Counted from the stretch's first letter, positions 1 through 12,524 are shown. The stretch: DNA of 64,000 bases from Dermatophagoides farinae (GCF_024713945.1 NC_134679.1:3725001-3789000), one strand, 5' to 3'. The notes: a model not told the origin generated them from the letters alone. A program made the numbers and translations.

Positions 1-1524
1 TTGCCTTGCCATCAGCATTTCTTCCTCTTCATCATCTCCACCAACTACAACAACAACAGCGTTGCTTTTGCTGTTGCCAGAATCTTCACATGGAATTGGA
101 AATTTTTGATCAAGATTATTGTTGAGCGTAGCCGTTGTTCCATGTTTTATAGAAAATTCGATAAGATTCTCTTCAGATTTCGTCTGTCGAATGATAGATG
201 TCGAATGAGTTTGTGAAGATGATTGTGATTCTAATGGACATTTTTGCTGCTGATTCAAATTGAAATTACCACCATGATTATGGTTTGTCATCATTAAAAA
301 ATTGATGCTATTACTGCTGCCATTGAGACTATTTCTGCTATTATTTAGTGCTTGTTTCACTGGAACTGGCGATTTTTCTATGTCATCACATTCACATATC
401 TCGAAATAAATCAAATATGGTGCTTTGTCTTTAGAATTCAACACGACTGCTGCATGTGGCGGTATTCGTACAATCATATGCGAATGTTTTGTATAAGTTG
501 GTATCCAAACACGAGCAGGTAGTTGAATGTTCAAGGTGGATAATTCGCTAATCAAAAGTTGTGATTTTATTTCTTTGCTAGGAACCGATTGCATTTTCAA
601 TCCAATGTTCATCAGACAACGTATAAATTCATATTCAGGTTTAATTCTTAGAGCTGCACAAAGACAGCTTGGAAATGCTTGTTTCAGATTATTATCTTGC
701 TCATTAGGATTTGAATTTTTCATTATTACGTTTGTAGTCGTCGACGGAATACGTAGAAAACGATTCTTTTGATTCTGTTGATGATGGATACAACCGATTG
801 TTGATACCGTTTGGTTCAGATTGGTACCGGATAATTGTGATTTGGTCATTGCATCACTAAATGATCGGTAATGTGTACGAAGATGATTGTGGCCAATTTT
901 TGCATTGGCCAAGGAATGATTTAAATTATTACTATTGTTCATGTCGTTTGATAGGTTAGCATCAGCTTTAGCAGCAGTTGATAATCGGAACTCTTCGTTG
1001 AGAATCGACTTTCGTAATCTATGTCCCAGGGATTTATTCTTACGGGAATGTAACATCGGGGTTATTGTTGATGTCTGTGTTTCTGGACAAAATGCATTTA
1101 AAAGCCATATACATTTAGTCGATGCATATACACTGTGACGACATCGATGTATCAGATAGGGATGTATAGCATCAGCAATGTTGTTATTGTGGATATATAA
1201 AACAATTAATTGTGGTAGAAAAAAATCTACATCATCTGGCGGAAATGTGAACATTCGATTACCCAAGTAGGATAATACACCGGATTCCTTGGAATTAAAT
1301 AGATACGTAATTGCAATATTCATGTTGAATAATTCTGACTCAAAAAGCCTAAGAAGCCACGATTGTTGCATTGGCGTTTGAGGTCTACATATCATCATTT
1401 CGGTTTCTGATTTTTCTTTGCTCTTGTTTTTACTTTCACCATCATCCATTTGACGATCTGTCGTTGTATCAATGGATCCATTTTTTGTAACGAATAATGA
1501 TTGTTGACTATTTGCAATATTCAT
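1..1524 (-). CDS. PI4KB: Phosphatidylinositol 4-kinase beta, N-terminal part (cut by window edge)
   Basis: An open frame of 508 codons runs from an ATG at 1524 to the window edge with no stop. PI4KB makes PI4P on Golgi membranes. Residues about 55-145 match the helical (LKU) domain of the family, starting WLLRLFESELFNM and including DVDFFLPQL and YLIHRCRHS. A variable Asn/Ser-rich linker follows, then the conserved block ISELSTLNIQLPARVW and AAVVLNSKDKAPYLIYFE near residues 310-355. The linker holds RTHYRSFSDA (216-225), in the same context as the regulatory PKD/14-3-3 site of the vertebrate enzyme. The lipid kinase domain itself lies left of the window. No intron is needed in the visible part. 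An upstream in-frame stretch without a stop exists, so an earlier start in another exon is possible. Divergent from MCM10, 762 bp apart. Confidence 0.93.
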   Translation of the reverse strand, partial: MNIANSQQSLFVTKNGSIDTTTDRQMDDGESKNKSKEKSETEMMICRPQTPMQQSWLLRLFESELFNMNIAITYLFNSKESGVLSYLGNRMFTFPPDDVDFFLPQLIVLYIHNNNIADAIHPYLIHRCRHSVYASTKCIWLLNAFCPETQTSTITPMLHSRKNKSLGHRLRKSILNEEFRLSTAAKADANLSNDMNNSNNLNHSLANAKIGHNHLRTHYRSFSDAMTKSQLSGTNLNQTVSTIGCIHHQQNQKNRFLRIPSTTTNVIMKNSNPNEQDNNLKQAFPSCLCAALRIKPEYEFIRCLMNIGLKMQSVPSKEIKSQLLISELSTLNIQLPARVWIPTYTKHSHMIVRIPPHAAVVLNSKDKAPYLIYFEICECDDIEKSPVPVKQALNNSRNSLNGSSNSINFLMMTNHNHGGNFNLNQQQKCPLESQSSSQTHSTSIIRQTKSEENLIEFSIKHGTTATLNNNLDQKFPIPCEDSGNSKSNAVVVVVGGDDEEEEMLMARQ

Positions 1525-2286
1525 ATTGAACGAATGGCCATTGATTATTGAGTTGAATGTATTGTGAGTGAGGAAAATTAATATAAAAATATATCATCAC
1601 GATGATGAAGATCAAAATATGATATCACGAAATATTTACGCCTATTCTGTACAAAAATTGAATACAAAATTAACTTGCATATACCATCATATAAATCTCA
1701 CTTACCTTTCATTGAAAATTTGTTGATTTTTCGGTCAAACTAAACATATTGTTTCATGCAAATCATTGTTCTATCAACGCGATATAATTATAATATACAA
1801 ATTCATTACAATTAGATTTTTTCATTTCATCAACAATGCATTCATTTTATTTTGGAGATGAAAAAAAATTTGTAAATTACAAGGCCAACGCGCCACAAAT
1901 ATGTACGAGGGCAATGACGGTGATAATTTTGGGCCAATAATGATGATAAAAAAAGCAATGAAATTGAGAACGGATTTAATGGGAAAATGAAGGCCAAAAA
2001 AAAAAAAACAAAGAGAAGAACTCTAAACAAGAAAATTAACTCAACAAAAAAAAATATTTGGATTTGGATCAAAGAAATTCGTATCGATTCAATGAATCCT
2101 CAAATTTCTACAGATATTAATATCAGAATCACAAACAAGACAACAAAACAAGAAAATTGTTGATTTTTTCCATTTTGACGCATGCACATACAAACGTTAA
2201 AATGGTCGAAATGTGTGCATGAAAAAATTTGCCGCCCAAATTTTATGGTGATCGTGATTGATTTTTCATAAAAAAAATTTCAGACT
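1525..2286. promoter_or_regulatory. Divergent promoter region, PI4KB / MCM10
   Basis: Non-coding 762 bp between two outward-facing ATGs. AT-rich with A and T runs. Near 2231-2240 the sequence TTTGCCGCCC resembles, with a mismatch, an E2F site, which would suit the replication gene MCM10; this is inference. No other feature was recognised. Confidence 0.5.
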
Positions 2287-4283
2287 ATGTCTTTCTCAGC
2301 TGAAGATTTATTTGGTAATATTGACGATCTAGATGGATTCAGTGATGATGATAATTTGGCTGGTGCCACTAGCAAACGTAAACAGAATTTCCAATCATAC
2401 AATCATGATGATGTCGGTGGTTTTTACTCGAATAAGAAAATACGTCGAGGTATATGTCGCAATTTGATGATAATTGTTTAATTTTTTTTTAAATTTCATT
2501 AGACAACTGGAAATCCAAAAACTCCAGCACTAATCAGTCTCATTCGAAAGATGAAACTGTAGTGAAAGAGCTGTATTCGGGAATTCGCATGACCAAGCCA
2601 TTAGTATCAAGTGATGAGCTTCGTGAATCGATGCGTGGTCGTAAAATGATCAAGTTGTCACAGATTAAATCTGCCATAAATAAATCTACTCATGATATCG
2701 ATGGTGATTGGGTTACAATCGGCGTCGTTTTAAACAAAATGACCAAGACAAGCAGAAACGGCAAAGAATATTCCATTTGGAACCTAAGCGATCTCAGTTC
2801 AGAAAAGTCTACTTTTAGTTTTTTCCTATTTGGAAAGACACACGAAAAACATTGGAAGCTACCGGTCGGAGCTGTCATCGGTCTATTGAATGCATCTTTC
2901 ATGGACAAGAACAATAAAAATCAAAAAGGTTCAGAAATTGGTCCTTTAACCATTGATGATCCTGATAAATTATTGCATATTGGTACTTCCAAGGATTTGG
3001 GCCATTGTAAAGCGATTAAAAAGAATGGAGATATTTGTGGCAGTTTAATTATGAAAGCGGATGATGAATTTTGTTTATATCATATTAAGAATGCATTTAG
3101 AAAATTTAGCTCGAAACGAGCCGAAATTCAATCGACGTTTTCCGATAAAGAACCTGAACAATATCATTTTGCCAATAATTTCGTACCGAATGCTACATTA
3201 AATCAGAATAATATTGTACTAGAAATGACAAAAGTGAATCGATCTCAATTGCAGGATAAAAAGCAAGTTGAAAAGGAGAATCTTAAAAAAGTAATGCTCA
3301 ATCCATTGTCACGATCAGCCAAAAGTTTGGCTGTAATTTCAAGTTTACAACAAACTAATCCAAAAAGCTCATTATCGAAAAAAATGTCATCATTACCACT
3401 AACTAGTGTACAAGCAGAACCAAATAAACCAATCTGTCCTCAAGATATTTTTATGCAGCTAAAAAATTCTCAAACCAAATTACCAAATACAAAAAATTGC
3501 AAAAGTGATTCACCCTTGTTGGCAAAAGGATATAAACCTGGACAAATGATTGATTTAAAGATTTCTAACAACCAAAAGCAACTTGATGTAACTAAACAAC
3601 GCGCGATTGAAATATTTAAAAAGAAACAACAAGCACAAAGTACAAAATCGATTACGAGCAAGAATGAAAAACTTGAACGAATTCTGAAAAAAGTTAACGC
3701 AAGTCTCGACGAATCGAATGAAGAATTGAAAAAAGAACAGGCAGAAACTGACAAGGAAAAATCTCGATTGATCGAAACTGCTATGCAACGGAAATCAATC
3801 AACAGTGGTGCTGTAGATTTAATCGAACGTATTGCTTGTGAGAAACATTTTCAGGCCTTAGAAAAACGTGAACGATATGAAAATCGATTGGCTGAAATAA
3901 CTGAAATGATGGTCAAAGTTGTTACTTGTCGAATGTGTGAATATACGGCTCCATCACAAAGTGACTTGTGTAAATCTCGTAATCATTTGGTACGATTTCA
4001 TGAGGTAAAAAAAAGATTTTTCCAATGCAAACATTGCAAAAAACGTCGTTTTACATATGATTCGTTATTTCCGGTCAATCAATGTCAACATTGTGGAGCT
4101 AGTTCATTCGAACGTACATCAATGATCAATGTGTGTGAGAAAATTTTATAAAATACTCATCGTTCAATTTCTAATAATTTAATTTTTTTCTTTCATATTT
4201 TATAGGTCAAAACTGAGACTAAACTTGTCGATAATTTATTAGTTCGAGGTGAAGAGATGAAATTTCTAAACAGCTTGAAATAA
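2287..4283 (+). CDS. MCM10: DNA replication factor MCM10
   Basis: Three exons, 2287-2449, 2503-4130 and 4206-4283, give a 622-residue protein. MCM10 binds CMG helicase, ssDNA and Pol alpha during origin firing. Visible parts: an acidic N-terminus (EDLFGNIDDLDGF), the internal OB fold from about residue 120 (GDWVTIGVVLNKM), the adjacent CCCH zinc finger (C223, C233, C245, H248) and the KRAEIQSTF tail. A C-terminal Cys-rich region follows (CRMCEYTAP, CKHCKKRRF, CQHCGASSFER). The last exon is only 26 codons but encodes VRGEEMKFLNSLK, which matches the end of animal MCM10 (RGEEHAKFLNSLK), so splicing at 4131/4205 is secure. Reading through that donor instead would end after seven extra codons. 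The first intron (2450-2502) is 53 bp. Human MCM10 is longer (about 875 residues); the missing length is in the N-terminus and linkers. Confidence 0.95.
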
Positions 4284-4364
4284 CGATAATGATGGACAGC
4301 CAAGTCAATTTTTTTCACGATAATCGCTTGATGAACAACAACAATACTATTGACAATCTATAAC

Positions 4365-4370
4365 AATAAA
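4365..4370 (+). terminator. Poly(A) signal AATAAA, MCM10
   Basis: A canonical AATAAA 82 bp after the MCM10 stop, the first one downstream on this strand. Confidence 0.6.
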
Positions 4371-6414
4371 TCATGGTAATTAACGTATAGTTATATTGTT
4401 TTTATTACGGTTGCTTCTTTCTCTTCTCTGGTGCACCACCATGCCATAGCAAACATTCCATCCATGATTATTATTATACTTAAAATAAATCGACATTTTA
4501 ATTTAATATGCACATTTTATTCATGCTCATTGATTGGTTTGAGGAAAAATCATTACATTATTTTTCTAAGCATAAATGGAAAAAGTTTTTTTCCCTCTTG
4601 GTACATTTGTTTGTTTGGGCGTCATTTTCAAAAAACAAAGATCGAATGTATCCAAAACAAACTAAATAAAAAAAAAATAGTACCTGCGCATAATTTCGTT
4701 TATTCGAACGAAACCAGAAAAAAAACTCTAGCAAGAACGCCACAGTGTGGTATCTTGGAGTAACTCATTGATTCATTCAATTCACAATTAGTAAGTGATC
4801 AGGGGGGTGTATTGTAATATGTTGGGGCTGACAGAAATGAAAGAAAAATGCACAACTCTGTTGTGTGTATATGAACTAAAGTGAGCTGAGTTCGAGCAGA
4901 CATTGCATGCCATATATCGTATACATACGATGTATTTAAACAACCGATAGTCTATAACTGTGTATATTGGAGGATTGGATGGCTACATTTGTTGTTGCCA
5001 GTTATTCCAATCTTTTCGATCATCGTCAATATTTCGATTTTGTTTTTTGTTATTGTTGTTTTTATTTGACCATACTTTCTTCATACTGCATGATTTTTTT
5101 ACTATCCATAAGTCATATTTATTCTATCTCATTGTCCTCTAGTGATATAATTAATTAGTCCCTATTTTTTCCGGTGTTTTTCTCATCAATCTCTTTTCGG
5201 TGTTGCTCAACCCTGCACCACCGTTACACCATACATCACAATGGTATATAATATCATCTGATCTCACTCTGATGTTGATGACCAAACAGGTATGACTAAT
5301 GAAATGAAATGACTTTTTATTTTGATAACTTATTCTTGTATGCTTACATATGATTATGTGTGTGTGTGTATGTTTTTTTCGTCATTATCGTTGTGAAGTT
5401 GTCCTTGTCCTTTATATATAAAAAAAAGTTGGTGGCCAATTTTCCAAACTTTCTTAATCGAAATAAAAGAGACTCTGTATAATGATGATACAATGTGCAT
5501 GACTCATATATTAAGTGCATGATAAAACTCTTCAGTATCTCTTGCATTCATTTGACGTTACTGATGCGTATTTATTTGTTGGAGAAAAATAATGACGATC
5601 CAATTTTCTCTTTTGACAGTTCCAGAAACGTATTTCCGGTTCAAAATCTCCGGTAAACTCTCTTTCATCATGCATGCACACACACACACACATAATTAAT
5701 TGATTTCAATGTTGATTGACAGTATTAATTGCTATATATTTTAAACTATTATTATTTTATTTGTTTATTTCTGCTCTCTTATATTTATATATGACGTTTT
5801 CATTTTTTTTTCTTTATAGCTAAAATCCAACACGTTCTGATTTAAGTCCAAATGCTACTGTCTTTGCCCGTAGTCAAGTTTTACTAGCCCCCCTCATTTC
5901 AAATGTGCAATTGCATTTGGCTTTGATTCGTTTGTAAAATATTCATCCATCATCATCGAAATCATATCACAGCATCCTAATTCCACTCAATACAAAATAC
6001 ATCGTGTTTGTGCTTGTTTATATGATGTTGCGTTCATTTTGTCAATGTGTTATAATAATAATCATTGATTAAAAGCAGAAAAAAATATATATCATTTGGC
6101 TCCATATTCACCTGCCTATTTGTTTTTTTTATCATAAATCAATGTGTTATCAGTCATGATAAATTAATGTTATATTGATTGATCGTATTCATTCTCATCC
6201 AACACATAACCGATCGATTGGTCTGTAATGAAGCAAAAAATTCCAAAAAACCAATCGATCTCTTGTATACGTTGACTTGTACTTGTGCGCATATCATAAA
6301 TATATTTGATGTATGAATCTTCTTTAATCCGGTGTTTAAGCTGGTATACTGATTTGATTCATCATAATCGTCGTTGTGTCATGTTGTGGCTGCTCATCAT
6401 TAGCATCATATATA
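4371..6414. other. Intergenic region upstream of TMCC
   Basis: About 2 kb of AT-rich sequence with T runs and a short CA tract near 5679-5691. A T-rich run ending in TTTATAG at about 5820 could be the acceptor of a 5' UTR exon for the TMCC gene, but nothing ties it to a donor. One AP-1 heptamer occurs at 5500-5506. No coding sequence was recognised. Confidence 0.5.
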
Positions 6415-8961
6415 ATGTTACGAAACTCGAACGACAATAATAATACTCGAACTGCTGCTGCTGTTAAGGCCTTTGTATGCACATCGGATCATCAAATAAC
6501 AAATATCGATACCACCATATCGCCAAGTACATTGTCCGTTGATCATAATCGAATATTTAATAATGATAAAACTAATAAAATTGTTGTTGATGATGATGGT
6601 AATGATGATAGGAATAATATCATCATCCATAAACAATCGACTAGTGATAATGAACGATCGAATACTATGAATGCTAGTCATGCTCAATTTCAGTTGTTAT
6701 CACAGCAGCCGAAACCATCGCCCACGCATTCACATCATTCGACCGCATCGACGACAACAATATCCTCATCAGCAGCAGCAGGGTTGAAGCCGACACATCG
6801 CCGTGGATACAGCCATGGTTCATTTAGTACGCTAAACCCCCAATCCATTAGAGATATTATGTCCTCATCTTCGACTAGTACGAATCACCATCATTCTCAT
6901 CTACCACCACCAACCCCACAATCCAATTACTTATCGCTAGGACGTGCACATAACAATTTGTTAGAATCGTCGTACATTAGTGATACCCGAAATCGAAATT
7001 TTTTATTAAATCCCTCGGAAGTGACCACAGCAATATCCGGATCGATTATGAAATCTAGTTCAAGTGAACAAGTCGATTCAGGTGCTGAACTTCCGTCACA
7101 AACAGCTGCTCTGCCATCGACTACTCTGACCCCGAATGATGAAACTAAACGTGCCATCGCCGAAATCGAACAGAAAATTCGGAAATTTAAGAAAAAAATC
7201 GCTCAAGAACAAATCAATTGTAATGATAATGTAAATGAATATCTCAAGTTGACATCGAGTGCCCAGCCAAATCAAAGTCAACGTTTGAAAACAGTGTTTG
7301 AAAAGAAAAATCAAAAATCTTCACAAAAAATTGCTCGTTGTCAGAAAAAGATGAATCGTTTGGATCAGGAACTTGAACGGATAAAGAACGGCGGCATCTA
7401 TCATCGCCATCCGAAAGAACGACTTCGTGATGTTGGAACAAATATCAAAGAAGGTATCAGTGGTCTTTCCGGTGGTGTAATCGAAGGCATCAAATCGGGT
7501 ATACATACGGCCGGAGAGTAAGTTTTCAACACAAATTTTCTCATTAATTTTAACCAATTTCACTTTATTTAGGACTGTGATTACAAAACCGAAAGAATTT
7601 TTCAAACGAACCACTGCCGATAATGCAGAGAGTATGTTTTTGCCCTATCTTCTTGGACAATAAACTTAAAAGTTTATTATATTTTTATAATACAGAGAAT
7701 AGCATGGAACAAGAACCAACCAGTACTTTTGTCACATATTTAATTGATCCGGAAATGTCACAACAGCCAACAACTGTTTCTGGCGGGGTAGGTGGTAATT
7801 CCGGGATGCTCAATTCGAATAGTCATTCACATAGTCATAGTACGAAATGTACATCAGATGATGATGATGATAGTTCAAGTATTACATCGGAATCTGGTCA
7901 ATTGGGTGGTATGAATAGCCATACTAATAGTGCTCATTACAGTAGCAGTCCATTACGAATGAAACCATTTAAACGTAAGATCTTTGAATATGATAATTCA
8001 CAATAGTAATAATAATGTTCATTTATCCTTGAAAAATTGGCACCATCCTATAGGATATTATACTGTTGCAGATATTGATCAGCTAAGAAATCGTATCGAT
8101 GAACGAACACAAGATTGTTTACGTTTTGGTGAAGAAATTGATACGCTAAAAAATCAATTCCAATCCGAATGTTTGCTATTCAATCAAACGCTTCAGGATG
8201 AAAAATATCGTGTCGAGGTATCATATATAATAATGATGTTTACTTTCCACTTTTGTCTTTTTATTCGATAATCTAAACATTTTGTTTCGTATCATATGGC
8301 CATTATAGCGATTAGAAGAGCAGCTTAATGATTTAACCGAGCTCCACCAGAAGGAGATTGAAAATCTCAAACAAACAATTTCAGATCTCGAGGAAAAGAT
8401 TCAATATCAAACCGATGAACGACATAGGGATGTACATGAAATGTTGGAAAGCTTCCAGACAAGGGTATGTTTGATAGTCGATTTCTAGAGATAAATCCAA
8501 TTATAAATTCTGTTCATACATCAGATATCACGAATGGAGCATCAACAACATCAACATTTACAGCAATTGGTCAATCTTGACTCATTGGATAATTCGAATG
8601 CCCGAGCACTCGTACTTAAATTGATCAACGTTCTGTTGACCGTTTTACAAGTTATTCTATTGCTGGTCGCTACCGTAGCTAACATTTTGGCACCATTTTT
8701 ACAGACACGGTGAGCATTGTTATGTTTATTTCCTATTTTGATTGATCATTTTTCATTATAATTTGGTACAGAGCTCGAATATTTACCAGCGTATTTGTAA
8801 TCATAATGTTCACATTCGTCTTTCAACATTGGCCGGAATTGGATATGTGGACGAGACAAAAACTCTATGATAATTGTCTATACGTATTGGATTTGTTTCC
8901 ATTCCTTTCATCGTCATCGATTGGTGTCAATGCCTATCCGAATCGACCAGCAACCACGTAG
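6415..8961 (+). CDS. Transmembrane and coiled-coil domain protein, TMCC1/2/3 family
   Basis: Seven exons: 6415-7517, 7573-7631, 7696-7974, 8054 (or 8072)-8217, 8309-8464, 8525-8709 and 8772-8961, giving 711 (or 705) residues. TMCC proteins are ER membrane proteins that self-associate through coiled coils. After a Ser/Thr/His/Asn-rich N-terminus comes the first family block ([19 protein letters not shown], then [20 protein letters not shown]). The second coiled coil contains [20 protein letters not shown], near-identical to human TMCC. The C-terminus has [13 protein letters not shown], two hydrophobic segments ([16 protein letters not shown] and [14 protein letters not shown]) and a short tail. 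The first in-frame ATG is 6415; the frame is open to a GTG at 6376 with a stop just upstream. TMCC1, 2 and 3 cannot be told apart; Drosophila has a single member (Dementin). Confidence 0.92.
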
Positions 8962-9948
8962 TATCATCCATTTCTTAAATCAGACATTAATCAATCAACC
9001 CAACGATAATGCAAGAATCATACCAATCAATCATTTCCTGTTCATTCAACAAATCTTTGTTTGATTTGAATTTACTTGATTTCACTAGTGATATGTTTTC
9101 TTTCTTGCTTTTTCGGTGTGATAACTTCATATTCACTAATCACTCTGGTCTCATTCATAATTGATGACCAATTTGCCCACAACCATAAACTGAATCAAAA
9201 AAAAAATTCTCTTTTTCGCAACAAAAACCAACAGATAGCTTTATTTCGATAAAAAAAAATCGATCGCATTCAAGCAATTTTGGACGAATTATCACACTTA
9301 GACTTGGATGATGATTAAAAAAAATGTCATTCTCTGCTAAGTTTTTTTCATGATTGTCGATTTTAATTTCAATTTTCCAATCAGTCATTAACAGCCGAAT
9401 AAATTGTACAAGTTTTTTCTTTTGTTCAATCCTTTTATGTTTTTATCCATTTTTGAATAATTGTCACATTTTATTTTCTATTTTCATCATCAAGCTTCTC
9501 ATTCGAAATATAAATTTCAAATCTAAAGATAATTTTCTATTCGATTATTTTATTTTATTTTATTTTGTAAATATTCATCATGGAACAAGTTGACAAAATC
9601 TTTTGTAAACAAATTTAAAATTTTTAGACTGTTGTTGAACCACTTCTTGACTACGAATTGACGAAATACAAGAAAAAAACAGCATTGCTTTTTCTTTCGA
9701 TGACGTCCACAAGTAAATTTAATCGCCAAAAAAAAAGATCAAGATTATTTATTATGTAATATTTTTGATTTAATAATTAAAATAAATGGCTCCTTTGTTT
9801 GCTTACTTGTCTTTGTGTATGTGTGTGTGTGTGTGTGTGAATATATATTATTGTTGATAATCGTATCAGTTTTGCAAAGTATGCAAAAATAAAATTGTCT
9901 GATCGATCAATCTAAGTACATTTTGTTAGTCATTATTTATATAATTGA
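8962..9948. other. 3' UTR of TMCC and intergenic sequence
   Basis: A candidate TMCC poly(A) signal, AATAAA, lies at 9399-9404. A (TG)n tract runs from about 9821 to 9839. Otherwise AT-rich sequence with no recognised content. Confidence 0.5.
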
Positions 9949-9954
9949 TTTATT
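9949..9954 (-). terminator. Poly(A) signal (minus strand), PYCR3-like gene
   Basis: Reads AATAAA on the minus strand, 8 bp beyond the reductase stop codon. Confidence 0.6.
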
Positions 9955-9962
9955 AACCAAAA

Positions 9963-11009
9963 TTATTGTTCATCTTTTCGTGCTACTTCTGTGGCTACAC
10001 CAACAGCATCCATAAGTACTGTTCGGAAACCATTCTTTTCCAAACTATACATGGCATTAATCGTACAGCCAGATGGTGAACATACATCATCCTTGTCGAT
10101 AAAAATTTAATATCAATGATGATTTTCGATAAATCAATATGACTTACCTTTAATCCAGCTGGATGTTTTTTTGTTTCCAAAACCATTTTAGCTGCACTAT
10201 AAATTTGAGCCATTGTTTTTTATCGATTAGATTTGATTAAAAAAAAAAAAAATTTTATTACCCAATCAAAGTATGAGCAGCCAGATTGTAGGAAAGTTCA
10301 CGAGACAATCCTTGCAGTACACCAGCATCAGCCAATGCCTCCAAAAACATATAAGTCTATGATCAAAAGATAATTTGAGAATTGAGCGATTAAACACTAT
10401 AGTCTTGACTTACGTAAGCAGGTCCAGAGCCACTCAGAGCCGTGCATGCATCGATCAAATTTTCTGGTACCTGGTCACAAATACCAACGCTTTCAAACAA
10501 TTTTTTTACTACATCTCCATCGGATTTCTGTGCATTACGTCCTAATGAAAATACGCTTGCACCTTCTTTGATTAATACTGGGGTGTTTGGCATCACTCGA
10601 ACCACTTTGGATTGTTCCGGTAATAATTTTTCAATCGAATTCGATTTAATGCCAGCAGCAATCGAAATCATCAGATGCTTAGGTGTGACAAAACTACTAA
10701 TGTCAGCCAATACTTGAGGTACAATCGGTGGTTTTACAGCTAAAATCACTATGTCCGAATGTTTGAGCACATCTTTGTTCTCATATGTAGTACGGCAGCC
10801 AATGTCCTGGCCATGCACAAACAAATAAACCGATGTGATTTTATTCGAAATTTTGGATTCATTTTACTTACACGAGTTTTATAATGATTTGTATAATCCT
10901 CTTTTGGAGCACTTGCCAATATACTTTCAACACGACATATTCCGGCACTGGTGAAACCCTTAATCAAAGCCTGAGCAATTTTGCCTGATCCAATAAAACC
11001 GATCAACAT
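9963..11009 (-). CDS. PYCR3: Pyrroline-5-carboxylate reductase, PYCR3-like
   Basis: Five exons on the minus strand, 11009-10872, 10806-10414, 10356-10262, 10196-10148 and 10091-9963, give 267 residues; human PYCR3 has 274. It catalyses the NAD(P)H-dependent last step of proline synthesis. The Rossmann start is MLIGFIGSGKIAQALIKGF. ILASAPKED and IGCRTTYEN are closer to PYCR3 (ILASAPT, LGCRTTHSN) than to PYCR1/2. The catalytic loop ALSGSGPAY sits at 169-177, followed by LEALADAG and KHPAGLKDDVCSPSG. All five junctions keep frame and restore conserved segments. The ATG at 11009 is preferred to one at 11051 because family members begin at this beta strand; the longer form would add 14 residues. 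The short C-terminus, without a mitochondrial tail, suggests a cytosolic enzyme, as for PYCR3. Divergent from the OVCA2 homologue. Confidence 0.94.
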
Positions 11010-11561
11010 TTTTTTTAGCGTATCTAATGTTCTAGCGTTGAATAAACACAAACTTTCAAGAAAATCTAATTGAAATCAAATCAACAAAACAATATTGACC
11101 GGAATGTTTCGTTTTTTCAAATTGTAAGTTGTCTATATATATATGTGTGTGTATGTGTGTATGTGTTAATGTTTGATAAGCAAATATTTTACTTTCCAAC
11201 AAGACATTTGCAATCAAATCACATTCAATGATTTGATTTTTATCACAAAATAAAAACTTGTATTTCCACTCTGCTTCTTCGTACATTATTATATTGACAG
11301 TTGATCTTCAGGTTACGATAAAAAAAACATCTTTTCAATCATTTTAAATGAACAGAAATCTAATATGGGCTAATAATAATATGGACAGCCTTATGATTGC
11401 TTTATAACGGCATTTTTTTTATATTGACGCGCGCTATTAAAAATTCAAATTCATATTTTATCGTATACGTATACTTTGAACACGATGACTACACGTGCAT
11501 CAATCAACTGAAACAATGTGTGAAACTGTTTTTTATTTTTGTTTTCCAACAAATCATTCAT
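11010..11561. promoter_or_regulatory. Divergent promoter region, PYCR3-like / OVCA2-like
   Basis: 552 bp of AT-rich DNA between two outward-facing starts, with a TA/TG-rich stretch at about 11133-11167. No specific motif is claimed. Confidence 0.45.
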
Positions 11562-12494
11562 ATGTCCGATAAAAATTGTCTCAAAGTAAGTGTTTTTCAT
11601 TGGAATTTTAAAAAATTTCATTCTTTCTGATTTATTGTTCCTGTTGAAAAGATTTTATGCCTTCATGGATACAGGCAAAATTCACAATCATTCAAGGCTA
11701 AATCGGGAGGATTTCGTAAAGTTCTCAAAAATCATTTCGAGTTTGGTAAGTTTTTAAGAACATGTGTTATCTTTTTTTTTTGTTCATGATGTGAATTTTA
11801 ATTTTATTTTTTTTCAAGTCATCATCGATGCGCCACATCAAATACCATTAGGTGAACAAAATCCCAACAATGAACAAGATTGTCTAAGCTGGTGGTTTTC
11901 TGGTGAAAATCCCGATTATTTTAGTTCTAAACACTTATCCAATTATGTTAAAGGGTATGATGAATCGATGAAGAAAATATGTGATTCTTTTGAAAAAATG
12001 GTCAGTTTTTAATCGAAATCTCTATCGCAAATCCTAATGATTATTCATTTTGAAAATAGGGACCATTTGATGGTCTATTGGGATTCAGTCAAGGGGCATC
12101 ATTGGTTGCTTTAATATGTATTCTCAAACATTTTAATGGTAAATGATTCAATTTTTTAAAAATTTTTATAATTTCTAAGCCGATTGTATAAATGCAACCA
12201 GAATTTCCATACGATTTTAAATTTGTTATCTTATGTTCTGGATTCAAAAGTCTGACATCAAGTCATGTGGCCATGTTTGATAGATTAGCAGATCAAAAGA
12301 TACGTATTCCCTCGTTACATATAATCGGTGAAAATGATCAAGTGGTGGATCACGATCGTTCTGAATCGTTAGCAAACGATTATTTTTATTGTCCATTCAT
12401 AATCAAACATGCGGGTGGTCACACCATTCCATCACAAACATCATTTCGACCACAATACCTGAATTTTCTTGATAAACTCAATGATTTTAGTTAG
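11562..12494 (+). CDS. OVCA2: OVCA2/FSH1-family serine hydrolase
   Basis: Five exons, 11562-11585, 11652-11745, 11819-12000, 12060-12138 and 12202-12494, give 223 residues; human OVCA2 has 227. OVCA2 is an alpha/beta-hydrolase esterase. The first exon holds only eight codons. Family landmarks in order: ILCLHGYRQNSQSFK (oxyanion region), APHQIPL, WWFSGENPDYF, GPFDGLLGFSQGA with nucleophile Ser110, VILCSGFKS, IIGENDQVVD with acid Asp172, and HAGGHTIP with His200. All three catalytic residues are present, so the enzyme should be active. The closest match in memory is human OVCA2 (RVLCLAGFRQ, GPFDGLLGFSQGA, HSGGHFIP). Convergent with the RalGDS-like gene, stop codons 131 bp apart. Confidence 0.94.
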
Positions 12495-12501
12495 CTTTAG
12501 A

Positions 12502-12507
12502 TTTATT
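12502..12507 (-). terminator. Candidate poly(A) signal (minus strand), RalGDS-like gene
   Basis: AATAAA on the minus strand, 118 bp past the RalGDS-like stop and only 8 bp beyond the OVCA2 stop on the other strand, so the two 3' UTRs probably overlap. Confidence 0.45.
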
Positions 12508-12524
12508 GAAAAATAACAGAAAAT

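Noticed and set aside
1-1138. Three plus-strand open frames of 67-81 codons at the left end
   Set aside because: They are antisense shadows of the PI4KB coding frame, which carries the conserved family motifs.
3470-3802. Minus-strand frames of 77-110 codons inside MCM10
   Set aside because: Phe/Ser-rich antisense of Lys-rich MCM10 coding sequence; no independent support.
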